From: Curtobacterium luteum
Lineage (GTDB): Bacteria; Actinomycetota; Actinomycetes; Actinomycetales; Microbacteriaceae
Assembly (NCBI RefSeq): GCF_001475545.1
Contig: NZ_LDQC01000096.1
Coordinates: 1-54,623 of the forward strand
Direction of reading: 5' to 3'
DNA: 54,623 nucleotides
In this document: piece by piece, positions 52,245 through 54,623 of the stretch
Layout: each line of letters starts with the position of its first letter
How positions within the stretch are numbered: the stretch's first letter is position 1
Position numbers and translations under genes: made by a program
The notes under the pieces: model-generated
The model's input: the letters and a program-made list of their open reading frames with translations, nothing else
The model's database searches: none
What the model was told of the DNA's origin: nothing

Positions 52245-52898
52245 ATGGCCGACAACACCAAGCTCGCGGCGGAAGTCCGCACCAAGTTCGGCAAGGGCGC
52301 GGCCCGGAAGATCCGTGCGAACGACAAGATCCCCGCGGTCGTCTACGGCCACGGCACCGAGCCGAAGCACATCACCCTCCCGGGCCACGAGACGATGCTG
52401 ATCGTCCGTACCGCCAACGCGATCATCGACCTCGACATCGAGGGCACCGCGCAGCTCGCCCTCGTGAAGGACGTCCAGCGCGACCCGGTGCGCCAGATCA
52501 TCGAGCACATCGACCTCGTCGTCGTGCGCCGTGGCGAGAAGGTCACCGTCGACGTCCCCGTGGTCGTCGAGGGTGAGTCCTTCTCCGGCACCATCCACGT
52601 CCAGGACCTCGCCTCGGTCTCGCTCCTCGTCGAGGCGACGAAGATCCCCGAGCACGTCGTGGTGGACGTCGAGGGCCTCGAGGACGGCAAGCAGATCCTC
52701 GCCTCCGAGATCGAGCTCCCGTCGGGCGCCGAGCTCGAGACCGACGCCGACGCGCTCGTCGTCCAGATCGTCACCCCGCGTGCGACCGCCGACGACATCG
52801 CCGCCGACGAAGAGGCCGCCGAGGCCGGTGCCGAGGCCGGCGCCGAGGGCGAGGCCGCTGCCTCCTCCGACGACGAGTCCGAGTCGGACTCCGAGTAA
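52245..52898 (+). CDS. rplY: 50S ribosomal protein L25/general stress protein Ctc
   Basis: This 217-residue protein is the long (TL5/Ctc) form of ribosomal L25, which binds 5S rRNA. The N-terminal L25 domain covers residues 1 to about 90 (LAAEVRTKFGKGAARKIR, then PAVVYGHG). The C-terminal beta domain runs to about 180. An acidic Ala/Glu/Asp/Ser tail ends the protein. AGGAGG precedes the ATG at 52245. It is followed 31 nt later by pth, the usual pairing. Confidence 0.96.
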   Translation: MADNTKLAAEVRTKFGKGAARKIRANDKIPAVVYGHGTEPKHITLPGHETMLIVRTANAIIDLDIEGTAQLALVKDVQRDPVRQIIEHIDLVVVRRGEKVTVDVPVVVEGESFSGTIHVQDLASVSLLVEATKIPEHVVVDVEGLEDGKQILASEIELPSGAELETDADALVVQIVTPRATADDIAADEEAAEAGAEAGAEGEAAASSDDESESDSE

Positions 52899-52929
52899 GA
52901 CCCCGATCGCGGACATCTGACCGACGCTG

Positions 52930-53514
52930 ATGGCTGACAACGTGTTCGTCGTCGTCGGGCTCGGGAACCCCGGGCCCGGTTACGCCGGCAACCGCCACAA
53001 CGTCGGTCAGATGGTCCTCGACGAACTCGCCGCCCGGATGGGGGCGACGTTCAAGAAGCACAAGACGCCGAACCAGGTCGCCGAGGGGCGCCTGGTGCCC
53101 GGCGGACCGAAGCTCGTGCTCGCCAAGCCCGCTTCGTTCATGAACACCTCCGGCGGCCCGGTGTCGTCGATCCTCGGGTTCTACGGACTCGATGCGCAGT
53201 CGCTCGTCGTCGTGCACGACGAGCTCGACCTGCCCTACGACACCGTCCGCCTCAAGGGCAACGGCGGACACGGCGGACACAACGGCCTCCGCGACATCAT
53301 CAAGGCGACCGGGACGAACGAGTTCGCCCGGGTGCGGATCGGCATCGGCCGTCCCCCGGGTCGACAGGACCCTGCCGACTACGTGCTGCGCGACTTCTCG
53401 CCAGCCGAGAAGAAGACGCTCCCGAACCTCGTCGCCGACGGCGCCGACGCTGTCGAAGCGATCGCGGACCTCGGCCTGCTCGCCGCCCAGCAGCGGATCC
53501 ACGCCCCCTCCTGA
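52930..53514 (+). CDS. pth: Peptidyl-tRNA hydrolase
   Basis: This 194-residue enzyme frees tRNA from peptidyl-tRNAs dropped by ribosomes. The catalytic His23 (NRHNVGQ), Asn13, Asn72 (FMNTSG) and Asp97 (VVHDELDLP) are present, with the conserved GGHGGHNGLRDI. Length is normal. It is probably translated from the rplY transcript and ends at a clear hairpin. Mfd often follows pth in this phylum, but here a secreted-protein gene comes first. Confidence 0.96.
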   Translation: MADNVFVVVGLGNPGPGYAGNRHNVGQMVLDELAARMGATFKKHKTPNQVAEGRLVPGGPKLVLAKPASFMNTSGGPVSSILGFYGLDAQSLVVVHDELDLPYDTVRLKGNGGHGGHNGLRDIIKATGTNEFARVRIGIGRPPGRQDPADYVLRDFSPAEKKTLPNLVADGADAVEAIADLGLLAAQQRIHAPS

Positions 53515-53545
53515 TCGCGCTCCCGATCCCGGTCGTCCCCGAACT

Positions 53546-53565
53546 GGGGGACCGCCCCGTCCCCC
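53546..53565 (+). terminator. Terminator hairpin after pth
   Basis: GGGGGAC (53546-53552) pairs exactly with GTCCCCC (53559-53565) across a 6-nt loop, 31 nt past the pth stop. A second small hairpin, GGGGGT/ACCCCC (53586-53591 and 53597-53602), stands before the next gene, behind a TAGGTT -10-like box at 53574-53579. Confidence 0.65.
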
Positions 53566-53623
53566 ACGGTCGGTAGGTTCTGGCCGGGGGTGCCCGACCC
53601 CCGATGAACGAGGGGGTCCTCCG

Positions 53624-54623
53624 ATGGCGCTGCACCGGTCCCGGCCGTCCGCCCGGCGAGCCGCACTCCCGGCCGTCGTCGTCGCGGCGGCCCTGCTCGC
53701 GACCGCCGGACTCGGCGCTGCGACGGTCGGGGCGGCGAGTGCAGCCGTCGCGACCTGGACCCCGAGCGCAGCGATCACGGACGCACCCGGTGCCGCTGCG
53801 TCGTTCGCCGCACCGAACGATGTCCGGTACACGCGCTCCGGGGCGCTCCTCGTCGCCGACTTCGCCAGGAACGGCGTCCTGCGCCGGGAGACCGACGGCA
53901 CGTGGTCGGTCGTCGCGCCGTTCGGTACCGACGACCGTTCGATGTGGAACCCGTCCGCGCTGGCCGAGACCGACGACGGACGGCTCGTCGTGGCCGAGGC
54001 CGGCCGGCGTCCGACGTCGGGCGGCCCCGGGACGATCGCCGTGCTCGACGGGCACGACGTCGAGCGGCGGTTCCCGGCCCCCGCCGACCGAGCGGTGTCG
54101 GAACTCGCGGTCGACGGCGCACGACTCGTCGCCGCCGTGCCCGGGACGGGGTCGCTGTGGGAGACGGACATGACGGCGCAGGCGCCGGTGTGGCGCGCGG
54201 TCGACGGCCCGTGGGTGGACCCCGCGGGCGTGGCGGTGTCGCCCGACGGCTCGGTCTGGACGGTGACGGACGGCACGACCGACGTCGTGTGGCGACTCGA
54301 CCGGACCACCGGTGTCGCCACGTCGCTCGGGACCGTCCAGGACGACCAGGGGCGGGTCCGGCTCCGCGGGGTCGCACTGCTCGCGGACGGGTCGGTCGTG
54401 GTGGTCGACAACGGTGGCGGACGGGTCTTCGTGCTGCAGGACCGCGGGTGGGCGGTCGCGTTCGCGGGGGCGCAGGACGGGAGCACGCTCGTGAACCCGA
54501 CGGGGGTGTCGGTCGGGCCGGGGGACCGGATCGCGGTGGCGGACTACAACCGGCAGCGGGTCGTGGAGGCCGCGCGGGTGGCGACCGTGACGCCCGCCCC
54601 CGACCCGCAGCCGACGCCGGATG
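53624..54623 (+). CDS. Secreted NHL/SMP-30-like beta-propeller protein, cut by the window end
   Basis: The open frame runs from ATG 53624 (AGGGGG upstream) off the window end, giving 333 residues without a stop. It starts with a Sec signal peptide: basic HRSRPSARRAA, a long hydrophobic run, and a likely cleavage after GAASAAVA. Repeated units of about 45 residues follow, each with a turn such as RYTRSGALLVADF, AVSPDGSVWTVTD, LLADGSVVVVDN and VGPGDRIAVADY. These mark a six-bladed propeller of the NHL/SMP-30 type. The visible end turns into a Pro/Thr-rich linker (TPAPDPQPTPD), so another domain or a surface anchor may follow. The enzymatic role is unknown. Confidence 0.8.
   Translation, partial: MALHRSRPSARRAALPAVVVAAALLATAGLGAATVGAASAAVATWTPSAAITDAPGAAASFAAPNDVRYTRSGALLVADFARNGVLRRETDGTWSVVAPFGTDDRSMWNPSALAETDDGRLVVAEAGRRPTSGGPGTIAVLDGHDVERRFPAPADRAVSELAVDGARLVAAVPGTGSLWETDMTAQAPVWRAVDGPWVDPAGVAVSPDGSVWTVTDGTTDVVWRLDRTTGVATSLGTVQDDQGRVRLRGVALLADGSVVVVDNGGGRVFVLQDRGWAVAFAGAQDGSTLVNPTGVSVGPGDRIAVADYNRQRVVEAARVATVTPAPDPQPTPD

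Noticed and set aside
1..54623. tRNA, rRNA, insertion sequences, integrase or prophage genes
   Set aside because: I looked at the gaps and gene ends, including next to glmU and prs, and found no cloverleaf, transposase, recombinase or target-site duplication that I could support.

Overview
The window is GC-rich actinobacterial chromosomal DNA. Several points suggest a member of the Microbacteriaceae, most like Curtobacterium: the dense operons with ATGA and GTGA overlaps, frequent GTG starts, likely leaderless transcripts, a short actinobacterial-type xylose isomerase, and a sugar-catabolic gene load typical of a plant-associated organism. The genus is an inference from gene content and style, not from a marker gene. 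I see no rRNA, tRNA, insertion sequence, integrase, prophage or CRISPR array.

Layout. (1) 1-9480: a small unknown protein, then a LacI regulator divergent from an ABC sugar transporter (binding lipoprotein, two permeases) and a GH3 glycosidase. Two paralogous AraC-type regulators bracket this block. A 17-bp tandem repeat lies at the 3' end of the first AraC gene. (2) 9541-14745: a damaged MarR/hydrolase pair that looks like a deletion scar, a fused ABC exporter, two tiny unknown proteins, a TetR regulator and a TauE/SafE permease. (3) 14751-24104: a xylose/polyol locus. xylB-xylA diverge from a run of oxidoreductase, ThuA-like protein, second oxidoreductase, TIM-barrel isomerase, ROK regulator and zinc polyol dehydrogenase. 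(4) 24205-27128: a perfect 44-nt palindrome, a UMF1-type MFS protein, a frameshifted DUF1023 hydrolase and a lipoprotein. (5) 27246-37595: housekeeping genes glmU and prs, a PrmC-related methyltransferase, a membrane molybdopterin oxidoreductase, gnd divergent from gntK, a SHOCT protein and a two-component system. (6) 37618-49303: a hexuronate locus. LacI-uxaC diverge from a second ABC sugar transporter, two TIM-barrel isomerases, a Gfo/Idh/MocA oxidoreductase, uxuB and a ManD-type mannonate dehydratase. (7) 49335-54623: a coiled-coil protein, a polyol-type MFS transporter behind a clear operator/promoter, rplY-pth, and the start of a secreted beta-propeller protein.

How it works together. 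Three sugar regulons each have a local regulator and a visible operator-like palindrome: LacI at 2614-2627, the xyl site at 17440-17458 (ROK regulator nearby) and LacI at 40157-40194. Xylose goes to xylulose 5-phosphate through XylA and XylB. Polyols may enter through the zinc dehydrogenase. Glucuronate goes through UxaC, UxuB and ManD to 2-keto-3-deoxygluconate. Gluconate goes through GntK and Gnd to the pentose phosphate pathway. Both catabolic loci also carry Gfo/Idh/MocA dehydrogenases beside AP-endonuclease-2-like TIM barrels, and the xyl locus adds a ThuA-like protein. These enzymes have no role in the textbook pathways. This module is the best candidate here for undescribed chemistry, possibly oxidation-dependent (3-keto) opening of glycosides.

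The conserved actinobacterial group glmU-prs-rplY-pth is split here: about 22.5 kb, including the hexuronate locus, lies between prs and rplY.
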